Shown one piece after another: positions 44,480 through 53,367 of a DNA stretch of 64,000 bases. The DNA comes from Cyclobacteriaceae bacterium (lineage in GTDB: Bacteria > Bacteroidota > Bacteroidia > Cytophagales > Cyclobacteriaceae), in the NCBI GenBank assembly GCA_028281285.1, contig JANQKF010000013.1, forward strand, positions 1 through 64,000. The letters run 5' to 3'. The translations under genes were made by a program, and so were the position numbers. The notes beneath the pieces are model-generated. The model was not told the DNA's origin, searched no databases, and was given only the letters and a program-made list of their open reading frames with translations. Position 1 is the stretch's first letter. The number at the start of each line of letters is the position of its first letter.

Positions 44480-46849
44480 CTATTCGTTTCTTAATGATTG
44501 TGCAGGGTTGGTCTTGGCGGCCCTTAGCGCTTGATTAGAAACGATTAGCAAGGCGAACACCAACGCAATAATGCCAGTGACAGGAAAGATCCACCACGCA
44601 ATATCGACACGAATCGGATACCTGTCCAAATAGTCATTCAACAACCACCATGCTAAAGGAGCAGAAAGCGCGAAGGCGATGACTACAAGGATCGAAAAGC
44701 TTCTGGACATTAAGGTCAGCAAACTTGCAATTGAAGCTCCAAGCACCTTTCGAATCCCTATCTCCTTAATACGCTGTTGTGCAGTGAATGACGCCAAGCC
44801 GAATAGCCCCAAACCGGTAATAAAGATCGTCAGAATGGCGAAAATAGTAGCTAATTTCCTAGTCAGATTGATGTTTGTAAACTTGCGCTGGAAAGCGACA
44901 TCGACAAAAGAGTAATCAAAGGGATAAGCCGGGTTGTACTTTTCAAACACCGCCTGGACTTTCTCTAGTTGTGCAGGTAAATCATTCGTCTTTGGGAGTC
45001 TCAAGGTAAGAGGCCCTCCCCAGTTTCTATCCATAATCATAAACAAAGGGCGTATCGTCTCGTAAGGCGAAGCCATGAGCACATTATCAATAACACCAAT
45101 CAACGGTCTTTTCATACCCCATAAATCCAGCTGAGTGCCAATAATTGGCTCCTCAAGACCCATAAGATCCAAGGCAGCTTTATTGATAATAATGGCAGCT
45201 GTATCAGTGGCATATTCTCTGGAAAAATCTCTTCCGTGAAGCATTTTTACACCCATCGTTTTGGCATAATCATATTCTGTGGCGATGGTAGCAAACATTA
45301 CACGTTGTGATTCTGGTTTACCAGGCCAACCCAAAAAGTTGTTAGAATTGATCTGCGTGATCGAGCTGTTCGAAATTGTCATCGACAATGCAGCCCCCGT
45401 TCGCTTCAGCTCCTGGTCGATTAATTCATAGTTTTCAAGAATGTCATCGGTTTGAGGAATAGTAATCAGGTTCTCCTGATCATAGCCTAGTTCCCGACTC
45501 TGAGCAAGCTCAATCTGCTGGAAGATGACCACCGTGGCAATAATTAAGAACATGGAAACCAGAAACTGAACCACCACGAGCACCTTCCTTGGGATATTTC
45601 CACTTTTTCCAGAAGACACCGCACCCTTTAAGGTTCTTAATGGGTTAAATGAGGAGAGATAAAGAGATGGATAACTACCAGAGAGCAAACCTGTGGCAAA
45701 CACAATGATCAGAGCGAACATCCAAAAGTCGGAAGACATAAAATCAATTGACAGTTGCTTATTTACCAAGTCATTGTAAGACGGCAACGCCACCATTGTT
45801 AACAAAATAGCAATCATAAACGAAATCAGTGAGATGAGGACTGACTCTCCATAAAACTGAGCAATCAATTGTCCTCTTCTCGATCCCAATGTCTTTCTTA
45901 TGCCCACTTCCTTAGCCCTTCGTTCTGACCTTGCTGTGGATAGATTCATAAAGTTGATGCAGGCAATAACCAGAATAAACAATGCGATGACCGTAAAAAG
46001 CTGCACATAGTCAGCCTGACCACTTTTGGCTACACCTCCCTGAAAGTTGGAATATAACCTCCACTTCTCCATGTTATGCAAATGGAACCATCGAGGAACG
46101 TCTGTCTGACCTTTCTCAACTAAAATATCATGAATACCTTCATTGACCTCTTGCTCTTTACTGGCATCACTTAGCTCGACAAATACCTGGAAAGAGTAAT
46201 TACCCCAGTTTGTTTTATTTCGAACTACCCATGGATTAATTGTTTCTCTATGTTTCCAGGGAATCAGGTAATCAAATTGAAACGAAGTATTGTCAGGAAT
46301 ATCTTTGACGATACCAGTGACTTTGAGGTGGCTTTCATCATCAACCACTACAACCTGTCCCATTGGGTCTTCGTCCTTAAATAACGTCTGAGCCAGTGAT
46401 TCGGAGATCACAATTGATGACGGATCATCGAGCACCTGACTGGCTTCTCCTCTCAGTAATTCATATTCGAACATTTCCAGAAATTCCTCACTCACAAAAA
46501 AGCCTCTTTGCATAATTCTGGTATCACCTACCGTCATAAGCCGGTTTCCACCCCAACCAGTAACTACAGAATTCACGATATGACTGTGTGCAGTTTTGAA
46601 TTCTTCGTAGGATGGCAATGGTATTGAACGCCATGAGTTTATTCTTCCATCAAAATCGGCACTGGCATACACTTGGTAGAGTTTGTCAGACTTTGGAAGA
46701 AACTTATCAAAAGAGGTCTCATTCTGAACCCAGAGAAGAATGAGAATACTACAAGCAATACCTATAGACAGCCCTGAGATATTAATGACCGAGTAGGATA
46801 CATGTCTTCGAAGGTTTCGAAGCGCAATGCGAAGGAAATTCCTGAACAT
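44480..46849 (-). CDS. FtsX/MacB-type ABC transporter permease
   Basis: 789 residues. Same layout as the permease at 29368: N-terminal TM (HVSYSVINISGLSIGIACSILILLWV), MacB_PCD domain, three TM helices, second periplasmic domain and three C-terminal TMs. Conserved coupling segments are RRAKEVGIRKTLGSRRGQLI and QQRIKEIGIRKVLGASIASL. The two proteins are distant paralogues. Again no ATPase is adjacent. Substrate unknown. Confidence 0.9.
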   Translation of the reverse strand: MFRNFLRIALRNLRRHVSYSVINISGLSIGIACSILILLWVQNETSFDKFLPKSDKLYQVYASADFDGRINSWRSIPLPSYEEFKTAHSHIVNSVVTGWGGNRLMTVGDTRIMQRGFFVSEEFLEMFEYELLRGEASQVLDDPSSIVISESLAQTLFKDEDPMGQVVVVDDESHLKVTGIVKDIPDNTSFQFDYLIPWKHRETINPWVVRNKTNWGNYSFQVFVELSDASKEQEVNEGIHDILVEKGQTDVPRWFHLHNMEKWRLYSNFQGGVAKSGQADYVQLFTVIALFILVIACINFMNLSTARSERRAKEVGIRKTLGSRRGQLIAQFYGESVLISLISFMIAILLTMVALPSYNDLVNKQLSIDFMSSDFWMFALIIVFATGLLSGSYPSLYLSSFNPLRTLKGAVSSGKSGNIPRKVLVVVQFLVSMFLIIATVVIFQQIELAQSRELGYDQENLITIPQTDDILENYELIDQELKRTGAALSMTISNSSITQINSNNFLGWPGKPESQRVMFATIATEYDYAKTMGVKMLHGRDFSREYATDTAAIIINKAALDLMGLEEPIIGTQLDLWGMKRPLIGVIDNVLMASPYETIRPLFMIMDRNWGGPLTLRLPKTNDLPAQLEKVQAVFEKYNPAYPFDYSFVDVAFQRKFTNINLTRKLATIFAILTIFITGLGLFGLASFTAQQRIKEIGIRKVLGASIASLLTLMSRSFSILVVIAFALSAPLAWWLLNDYLDRYPIRVDIAWWIFPVTGIIALVFALLIVSNQALRAAKTNPAQSLRNE

Positions 46850-46951
46850 GAGTGTATAGTTTGAGTTTTTGACCTAATTCCAAGACTTCAAAGCCTGCAA
46901 TTCGTTACACGCCTTGAAAAAAATATATAACCTGACCGATTCTTGGATTAA

Positions 46952-47917
46952 CTATTTACGCACCCGGATATCTCCTGAGCCTGTCTCAATAGTAATTCGA
47001 ATATCTTTAGAGCCAACTTTAGCTTCTTTTATAATTCTGACATCACGATCTCTCCATCCTCGCCCATCTTCCTCATATTCCTTGTCAAAATCAAAAGGAG
47101 CCGTAATGTCACTTCGTTTGTTGGTTTCCAATCTAAAGTCGCCTGAAATGGTTGTCCCATTATAGTCTAAGGTCGCACTCCCAGATCCTGTACCAATATC
47201 CAGATCATGGTTCAGTTCAGCAGCAAGTTCAATCATTACACTTCCGGAGCCAGTATTAAATTCCGAATGATCAGTAATGGTCACTTGAGATGCTTCAATT
47301 CTGCCACTTCCGGTATTCAAGTCAAATTCTCCCTCAGCGCGATCTATGGTAATTGCACCTGAGCCAGTATTCAAATCGGCACCACCTTTTGAGTTGCGTA
47401 CTCGAATACTTCCTGATCCGGTATTACCATCAATACGACCATCAACATCTGAAATCATAATTCGACCCGAGCCTGTATTCATTCTCATATCTCCGTTAAC
47501 ATCCATTATTTCTATGCTTCCGGAGCCTGTAGAAACATTAAGTTCAATGTTTATTCCATCAACCTCAATGCTTCCGGAGCCAGATCGGTAGTCTAATTCA
47601 ATGCCATCAGGCACTTCAAGCGTCCATTCGGCTCTTCCTCTGGAACCCCATCCGCCTCTTCTTCTAAAATCTTCATCAATTATAAGACGGTCTCCGCGCT
47701 GTTCGAAAGTTGGTCTGTAATCATCATCATCGTAGGTGTACTCTAGCGTGACCTTCACTTCATTAGAGCTACTTTTTTTGATTGTTCCGCTTCCTGAGGC
47801 TGTTTCAAGTCGGATGCTCTTGATCCCAGAATACGATTTGTTAACAGTTTTTTGACCAAAGGCAGCAGTGACGATAAATAATGCTGCCAGTGTTAAGGTT
47901 ATTTTGAGCTTGTTCAT
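46952..47917 (-). CDS. Secreted DUF4097-type beta-helix repeat protein
   Basis: 321 residues from the ATG at 47917 (signal peptide MNKLKITLTLAALFIVTAAFGQ). The body is a series of strands ending in TGSG or SGSG turns (for example NVSTGSGSIEI, MNTGSGRIMI, GNTGSGSIRV, LNTGSGAITI, LNTGSGRIEA, FNTGSGSVMI) at roughly 19-residue steps, the pattern of the DUF4097 beta-solenoid. Exported, with no anchor. The exact role is unknown; such domains often sit in envelope-stress or adhesion settings. The longer frame with eight extra residues would spoil the signal peptide. Confidence 0.85.
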   Translation of the reverse strand: MNKLKITLTLAALFIVTAAFGQKTVNKSYSGIKSIRLETASGSGTIKKSSSNEVKVTLEYTYDDDDYRPTFEQRGDRLIIDEDFRRRGGWGSRGRAEWTLEVPDGIELDYRSGSGSIEVDGINIELNVSTGSGSIEIMDVNGDMRMNTGSGRIMISDVDGRIDGNTGSGSIRVRNSKGGADLNTGSGAITIDRAEGEFDLNTGSGRIEASQVTITDHSEFNTGSGSVMIELAAELNHDLDIGTGSGSATLDYNGTTISGDFRLETNKRSDITAPFDFDKEYEEDGRGWRDRDVRIIKEAKVGSKDIRITIETGSGDIRVRK

Positions 47918-48017
47918 TGTGTTTGATTTTCCTAAAGACATAGCCTTTAGAAAAGGGATGCATTGTGGTTCAAATAATTGTAGGGATTACCTATCTTCCT
48001 AAAAGATTTTGACAAGA

Positions 48018-48545
48018 ATGCCGGATAGCAAAGCGTTCATTATTTCGCAGCTTGAAGCGAATATTGAGGTATTTAAGGGGCTTCTCACCAATTTGGATGA
48101 AGAAATGGTAATGTGGAAACCAACAAGTGACAGATGGTGTATGCTGGAAATTGTTTGCCATTTGATAGATGAAGAAATCCATGATTTTCGTGCACGGGTA
48201 GGAGCCGCTTTAGACGCAGATCAATACCCGTTTTATGCTATTGATCCGGTCGGTTGGGTTACTGAGAGAAAGTATATTGAACAAGACTACACTTCGAAAG
48301 TAAACGAGTGGATCAATGAACGAACAAAGTCAATAGATTGGTTACGGTCCCTGGATAATCCCGATTGGGAGAACTCATTTCAACATCCGGATTTTGGCCC
48401 TGTAAGTGCGAGTCATTTTCTATCCAATTGGCTGGCGCATGATCATATTCATGTTCGACAAATCAACCGAACCAAACGCACCTATCTTGAGCATATTTCT
48501 GATGAAAACCTTGAGTATGCGGGTAAATGGAATCCCGAAGTTTGA
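48018..48545 (+). CDS. DinB-like four-helix metal-binding protein
   Basis: 175 residues from the ATG at 48018 (a TTG three codons earlier is less likely). Histidines expected of the DinB/YfiT metal site are present: CHLIDEE near residue 50 and HDHIHVRQI near 140. WKPTSDRWCMLEIVCHLIDEE is the diagnostic block. Family members use the site for thiol-transfer or unknown chemistry; this one is not further assignable. The next gene begins 17 bases after its stop. Confidence 0.88.
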   Translation: MPDSKAFIISQLEANIEVFKGLLTNLDEEMVMWKPTSDRWCMLEIVCHLIDEEIHDFRARVGAALDADQYPFYAIDPVGWVTERKYIEQDYTSKVNEWINERTKSIDWLRSLDNPDWENSFQHPDFGPVSASHFLSNWLAHDHIHVRQINRTKRTYLEHISDENLEYAGKWNPEV

Positions 48546-48562
48546 ATTACCTATATTCAATC

Positions 48563-49516
48563 ATGAACAAACGAATTACTTGTCTGCTATTCATCGCTCT
48601 AATGATGGCGTGTAGCGAGAACAAAAAAGAAACCGAGTCAGAAGAACCCAGATCCGTATTGAATGTCTCCTCCGGACGAGTTGAACGATTAGAGAATTTT
48701 GAATCTCAGTACGTTTCGGCAAGAAACGTGGATATCTGGCTTCCGAAAGGGTATAGCAAAGACAAGAAATACAATGTGCTTTATATGCACGATGGACAAA
48801 TGCTCTATGATTCTACCTCTACCTGGAACAAACAAGAATGGAAGGTTGATGAAATCATGAGTGAACTCATCGGCTTTGGTACGATCCCTCCTACCATTGT
48901 AGTCGGTGCCTATAATGGAGGTGCACATCGTCATGCGGATTACTTTCCTCAAAAGCCCTACGAATCTTTAGATGAAGCAGCGCAGGAATACTTGATGAAT
49001 GAAGCCAAACGAAATGAAACTGAGCTTTTTGCAGTGCCGGTCCGATCAGATGGGTATCTGAAGTTTTTGGTAGAAGAGCTCAAACCTTATATCGACTCTC
49101 ATTATTCTACGAACACCGGCCGGGAAAGCACCTTTGTCGCAGGTTCCAGTATGGGAGGCCTGATCTCGTGGTATGCTATCTGTGAATACCCCGAGGTATT
49201 TGGTGGAGCGGCATGTCTTTCCACGCATTGGCCAGGTACTTTTTCTGTTGAAAACAACCCTATTCCACAAGCATTCATAGATTATCTCAAGGCAAATTTG
49301 CCGGATCCGGCCAGTCACAAAATCTATTTTGACTTTGGAACCGAGACGCTGGATGCTCTTTACGAGCCTTTTCAAATCATGGTCGATGATGTAATGTTAG
49401 AAAATGGATGGACTGCCAAAAACTGGATGAGTAGAAAATTCCAGGGAGAGGATCATTCAGAAAGAGCCTGGCAGAAGCGTTTGGACATTCCAGTGACCTT
49501 CTTAATGGAAAATTGA
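48563..49516 (+). CDS. Esterase D-like alpha/beta hydrolase, lipoprotein
   Basis: 317 residues from the ATG at 48563. The signal peptide ends in the lipobox LMMAC (Cys17). The hydrolase shows the VLYMHDGQML block of the esterase-D/enterochelin-esterase-like group and the nucleophile elbow GSSMG with Ser196. An acid (DFGTET) and terminal His (GEDHSERAWQKR) complete a plausible triad. It should act on small esters outside the inner membrane. Shares the transcript with DinB upstream and the AraC-type regulator downstream (TGATG overlap). Confidence 0.88.
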   Translation: MNKRITCLLFIALMMACSENKKETESEEPRSVLNVSSGRVERLENFESQYVSARNVDIWLPKGYSKDKKYNVLYMHDGQMLYDSTSTWNKQEWKVDEIMSELIGFGTIPPTIVVGAYNGGAHRHADYFPQKPYESLDEAAQEYLMNEAKRNETELFAVPVRSDGYLKFLVEELKPYIDSHYSTNTGRESTFVAGSSMGGLISWYAICEYPEVFGGAACLSTHWPGTFSVENNPIPQAFIDYLKANLPDPASHKIYFDFGTETLDALYEPFQIMVDDVMLENGWTAKNWMSRKFQGEDHSERAWQKRLDIPVTFLMEN

Positions 49517-50583
49517 TGTTTGAAGAAATAAATCAACTACTCCAGTTTTGCATTATTGTCGTTGGTTTATTCTTGATTTTTTTTCTTCTAAACAACAAGG
49601 AGATCAAAAGTAATCTTTGGTTAGCTGGGTTAATTTTCACCCTTGTCATCCATTTTGTCAACTTGTTTGCGGTCAACCGTGATGCCATTATTCCAAATCT
49701 GGGGATGGTTTATGGGTTAGCCTATGGCCCCTTTATCATTTATTTCATTACATCTCATAGTCAGCCGATTAAATCGAGGGCCCTAGTAGACTATATTCCA
49801 GCTTTTGTTCTTCTGCTTTGGATATTGCTGGTAGATAGACAAAGGCTGCAAACCCCTAAGCTCGATTTGGAAATCACCCGAATTCTGGTTTTTGGGCATG
49901 TTATTTACTATTTAGCCAAGGCCAGAAGATTATCTCGCCAATTAAAGCTTCTTGCCATACAGACGAGATCAAAAATTGATAATATCAAGATTCGGCTTGT
50001 TGAAAGAGTAGTTCTTGTATTGGCCTTCATCTTCCTTATTGCATTAGCCGAGCCTTTTGTTTCCTTTGCCTCCGATGTCCGTTTCAATGAGGTGTTACAG
50101 ACATTGATTTCTGTCTTCGTGCTTCTGGGTATTCTTAGTTTTATTTATCAAGGGTTAGAAAATCCGTTTGTTTTCCACGAGCTGACTTCAAATGAACGGG
50201 AGATTGCCTCAGAGGCCCAAAAACAGTATTCCTCATCACCTCTAAGTCAAGAACAGTCCGATCAATACTTGAGCATTTTGTTGAGTACTATGTCAAATCA
50301 AAAACCCTATAAAGATTTTAATTTGACAATTGATCAATTATCTCAAATTACGGAAATCCCCTCGCGACATCTCTCCCAAATCATTAATAGTCGCTTGAAT
50401 CAGAATTTTTTTGACTTCATTAATTCCCATCGCATTGAAGACGCCAAAGGTCAACTTCTCGACCACGACAAAAGGATCTCAGAAATAATGTACGACATAG
50501 GCTTTTCCTCCAGATCCTCTTTTAACACCGCTTTCCGGAAATACTCGGGACAAACTCCAACTCAATTTCGAAAATCAAACTAA
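49516..50583 (+). CDS. Membrane-embedded AraC-family regulator
   Basis: 355 residues. About seven transmembrane helices lie in the first 215 residues (IIVVGLFLIFFLL through ISVFVLLGILSFIY). The C-terminal AraC DNA-binding domain has its first helix pair near LTIDQLSQITEIPSRHLSQIINSRLNQNFFDFINSHRIEDAK and its second near RISEIMYDIGFSSRSSFNTAFRKYSGQTPTQFR. A membrane-bound sensor-regulator with the 7TM half as sensor is the natural reading. The ATG overlaps the esterase stop by one base, so it may report on that enzyme's product. Confidence 0.9.
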   Translation: MFEEINQLLQFCIIVVGLFLIFFLLNNKEIKSNLWLAGLIFTLVIHFVNLFAVNRDAIIPNLGMVYGLAYGPFIIYFITSHSQPIKSRALVDYIPAFVLLLWILLVDRQRLQTPKLDLEITRILVFGHVIYYLAKARRLSRQLKLLAIQTRSKIDNIKIRLVERVVLVLAFIFLIALAEPFVSFASDVRFNEVLQTLISVFVLLGILSFIYQGLENPFVFHELTSNEREIASEAQKQYSSSPLSQEQSDQYLSILLSTMSNQKPYKDFNLTIDQLSQITEIPSRHLSQIINSRLNQNFFDFINSHRIEDAKGQLLDHDKRISEIMYDIGFSSRSSFNTAFRKYSGQTPTQFRKSN

Positions 50584-50656
50584 AAGATGTTCGAGTTTGC
50601 GAAGTCGAACAAGAAAGTCATGCGCAACCACCTAATTGTCAAAAAAGGCAATTCTC

Positions 50657-52540
50657 ATGCACCGACTCTTATTTTTATCACTATTTATTTCTCTATTATT
50701 TCCAAAGTTCGGTATCACCCAACAGAATCAAGCGGACTCGATATTCTCATCCAACAATGTTGAAACCTGGGCCGACTCTGTCATACTGAATCGAATGAAT
50801 AAGCTCCACATTCCGGGTGCATCATTCGCCTTGGTCAAAGGAACAGAAATAATTCTCTTAAAAGGTTATGGCCATTCAAACCTTGCTCAATCAGTCCCAA
50901 TGGACCCACATAAGTCGCACTTTGATATGGGTTCAATTCCCAAGGCCCTTGTGGCAACAGCAATGCTCCAGCTCGTTGCAGATCATGATTTAGATTTACA
51001 TACTGGGGTTGATAAATGGGTGCCTTATTTTGATTCCAATTCTGAATTTGGCCAACCTATCACGATCCATCATTTATTGACACATTCTGCGGGGCTTGAT
51101 GTTATGTCAAATATTGGAAGCGCCTCTCGTTTGGCGAACGAAGTTCCGGAGTTGGATAAATTTATAAGGCAAAATCAACCGGTGCAAGTAGCCACACCGG
51201 GCCAATCAATCAGCTACTCAAATTTGGGATACGCTATTCTCGGGAGAATTATGGAAATAGTCTCCGGCATGTCCTTCCCGGACTACATGGAAGAGAATGT
51301 CCTTATCCCTCTGCACATGAACAATAGTTCGTTTCACGCCAAACTTAGCCCGGAAATGGAATCCAACAGGGTAATTGGTTATGAATTCCTACAAGGAGCC
51401 AATCATAGCGTACCAATCAACTTCCAGTTCAATTCACCCGCTGCCGGTCTACGAAGTACGGCTGGAGACATGGCTAATTTCATGATAATGCAATTAAACC
51501 ATGGGGTATTTAGAGGCACATCAATTCTGGACAGCACGATGATCGCAAAGATGCAAAGCCGTCAATTCAGTAATCATTCTGACATAAAGGGGATTGGCTA
51601 TTCATTGCGTGAGGAAGTCTACAATGGTTGGAAGACCCTCGCACAAAACGGAGGTTGGCAGGGCTTTAATCATGATTTCTACCTTTTCAAAGAACATGGT
51701 ATCGGAATGATAGTCTGTCTCAATGCAGATGACAACTCTGAAATCGGGTCCGCTTTGGTCGAAAGTTTCACCAAGCACTTTCTGCCACCAAAAGGTATCA
51801 AAAAGCCGGAGCCCCAACCACTAAATAATATTGAAGAATATGTGGGTGTCTACCGAACCAACCAATATTCCAGAACTACCATTTCGAAACTAGGCTTGCT
51901 CCTAGGGTTTATAAACGAGTTGGAAATCAGGATTGTCAATGACTCACTTGATTATTATGGCACCAAGCTAATTTATGAAGGAAATGATGTATTCAGGCGA
52001 TCGGATGGTGGCGGTAAAATTGCCTTTAAAAGAAATAGGAATAATGAAATTGAAAGAATGATTCGAGACTATAGTCACTACGATGCCAATGAAAAAATAC
52101 CCTTCTACAAAACTTCCACAATGAATGCGATCTATTATTTAGTCATCCTCTTCATCGAATTAGTGGTATTGGTACTCTCGGCACTGCACTGGATTAGGGG
52201 TCAAAGAAAGAAATCACTCGACCCAACAAGGAAACGGTTTCTTCTTTTCCAAATCTCATCCTCCTTGTTGCCCATTTTATTCATCATCGGTCTTTTCCTT
52301 GAATTTTCGGCTGTCGGTCCATGGGACTTTCAATATGGTATCACCCCAATGTTAAAGGGCTTACTATTTGTCCCATTCTTAATGATTATTCAATTGGTAT
52401 TCATGGTATATATTCTTCTTAAATCATACCAATCACCAATCAAACCTGGTCAAAGATTATGGTTTCTTCTTTCCTTGGTCAACTTAGGTGCATTTTTATT
52501 ATTTCTTTGGACCTGGAATTTTATTGGATTCAACTATTGA
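50657..52540 (+). CDS. Class C beta-lactamase-like serine hydrolase with C-terminal membrane helices
   Basis: 627 residues from the ATG at 50657, where the signal peptide MHRLLFLSLFISLLFPKFGITQ starts. The penicillin-binding fold has SxxK as S93-I-P-K96 and YSN at 188-190. The third motif (usually KTG/HxG) falls in LAQNGGWQGFNHDFYLF. After a DUF3471-like region (about 400-480, EEYVGVYRTNQY), four transmembrane helices end the protein. It probably works on D-Ala peptides or small esters in the periplasm rather than giving drug resistance. Confidence 0.88.
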   Translation: MHRLLFLSLFISLLFPKFGITQQNQADSIFSSNNVETWADSVILNRMNKLHIPGASFALVKGTEIILLKGYGHSNLAQSVPMDPHKSHFDMGSIPKALVATAMLQLVADHDLDLHTGVDKWVPYFDSNSEFGQPITIHHLLTHSAGLDVMSNIGSASRLANEVPELDKFIRQNQPVQVATPGQSISYSNLGYAILGRIMEIVSGMSFPDYMEENVLIPLHMNNSSFHAKLSPEMESNRVIGYEFLQGANHSVPINFQFNSPAAGLRSTAGDMANFMIMQLNHGVFRGTSILDSTMIAKMQSRQFSNHSDIKGIGYSLREEVYNGWKTLAQNGGWQGFNHDFYLFKEHGIGMIVCLNADDNSEIGSALVESFTKHFLPPKGIKKPEPQPLNNIEEYVGVYRTNQYSRTTISKLGLLLGFINELEIRIVNDSLDYYGTKLIYEGNDVFRRSDGGGKIAFKRNRNNEIERMIRDYSHYDANEKIPFYKTSTMNAIYYLVILFIELVVLVLSALHWIRGQRKKSLDPTRKRFLLFQISSSLLPILFIIGLFLEFSAVGPWDFQYGITPMLKGLLFVPFLMIIQLVFMVYILLKSYQSPIKPGQRLWFLLSLVNLGAFLLFLWTWNFIGFNY

Positions 52541-52599
52541 CCATTTCGGCAGGTCTTTGAGTAACAAGAACAATCAGGGAGTTATTCAGTTGGTTTGAC

Positions 52600-53367
52600 A
52601 TGAGAAAAATACTTTCCATTGTCAACCTGCTCATCTTAGGGTTAGTCGTCTTCTGGAATTATTATGCCAATGCCAAAGGCATAAATGAGAATTCTGTGGG
52701 GTCGCTGAGTGCTGAATATGACAATCTGTTTACTCCTGCCAGCTATGCTTTTTCCATCTGGGGTCTTATCTACCTTGCATTAATCGGCAACGCCATTTTC
52801 CAATTAACAGCTGCATTCCGCAAGAAAAAGGACGAGTTTATCGAAAAGATGGGACCTTGGCTAATGTTGGCCAATATTGGTAATGGAGCTTGGATCTGGC
52901 TTTGGCTAACGGAAAGAACAGGTTGGAGTGTGGTGATAATGATTCTGATCTTACTTTGCCTAATCAAGCTGATTCTAAATCTCCGGATTGGCGTACAACG
53001 GACTACCAGGCTCGAGGAATTTTGGGTCAAACTCCCTGTTGGCCTGTATGTAGGATGGATCACTGTGGCTACGGTAGCCAACATTTCCGCCTACCTCGCA
53101 AAACTGAACTGGCAATTTCTCTTCAGTGGTGAAGTATGGACAATTATTATGCTGATTATCGCCACGACACTCTACACTTTTGTACTCTCACAAAGAAAGA
53201 TGATCACCTATACAATCGTTGGTATCTGGGCCATTACTGCAATCATGGTCAGGCATTGGGGATCAATCGCTTCTATTCAATGGGTTGCCCTAGGGTGTAT
53301 AGTGTTATTGGTTCTGGGAGTTCTGATGAAGTCAGTCAAAAAATCCAATACAGTTATTGCTTCCTGA
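52600..53367 (+). CDS. TspO/MBR-like multi-pass membrane protein
   Basis: 255 residues with seven predicted transmembrane helices. LFTPASYAFSIWGLIYLALIGNAIFQ matches the characteristic block of TspO-like tryptophan-rich proteins, and many Trp sit at helix ends. It is longer than bacterial TspO (about 160), so it belongs to the extended group. Possible ligands are tetrapyrroles or lipids, not provable here. The last 14 bases overlap the convergent peptidase gene. Confidence 0.75.
   Translation: MRKILSIVNLLILGLVVFWNYYANAKGINENSVGSLSAEYDNLFTPASYAFSIWGLIYLALIGNAIFQLTAAFRKKKDEFIEKMGPWLMLANIGNGAWIWLWLTERTGWSVVIMILILLCLIKLILNLRIGVQRTTRLEEFWVKLPVGLYVGWITVATVANISAYLAKLNWQFLFSGEVWTIIMLIIATTLYTFVLSQRKMITYTIVGIWAITAIMVRHWGSIASIQWVALGCIVLLVLGVLMKSVKKSNTVIAS

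Noticed and set aside
51602-51817. Short antisense frame in the serine hydrolase gene
   Set aside because: Shadow of a well-supported gene.
50657-52540. Class C beta-lactamase resistance gene
   Set aside because: Shares the SxxK and YSN motifs, but has a DUF3471-like region and four membrane helices; fits a periplasmic peptidase/esterase rather than an antibiotic-resistance enzyme.
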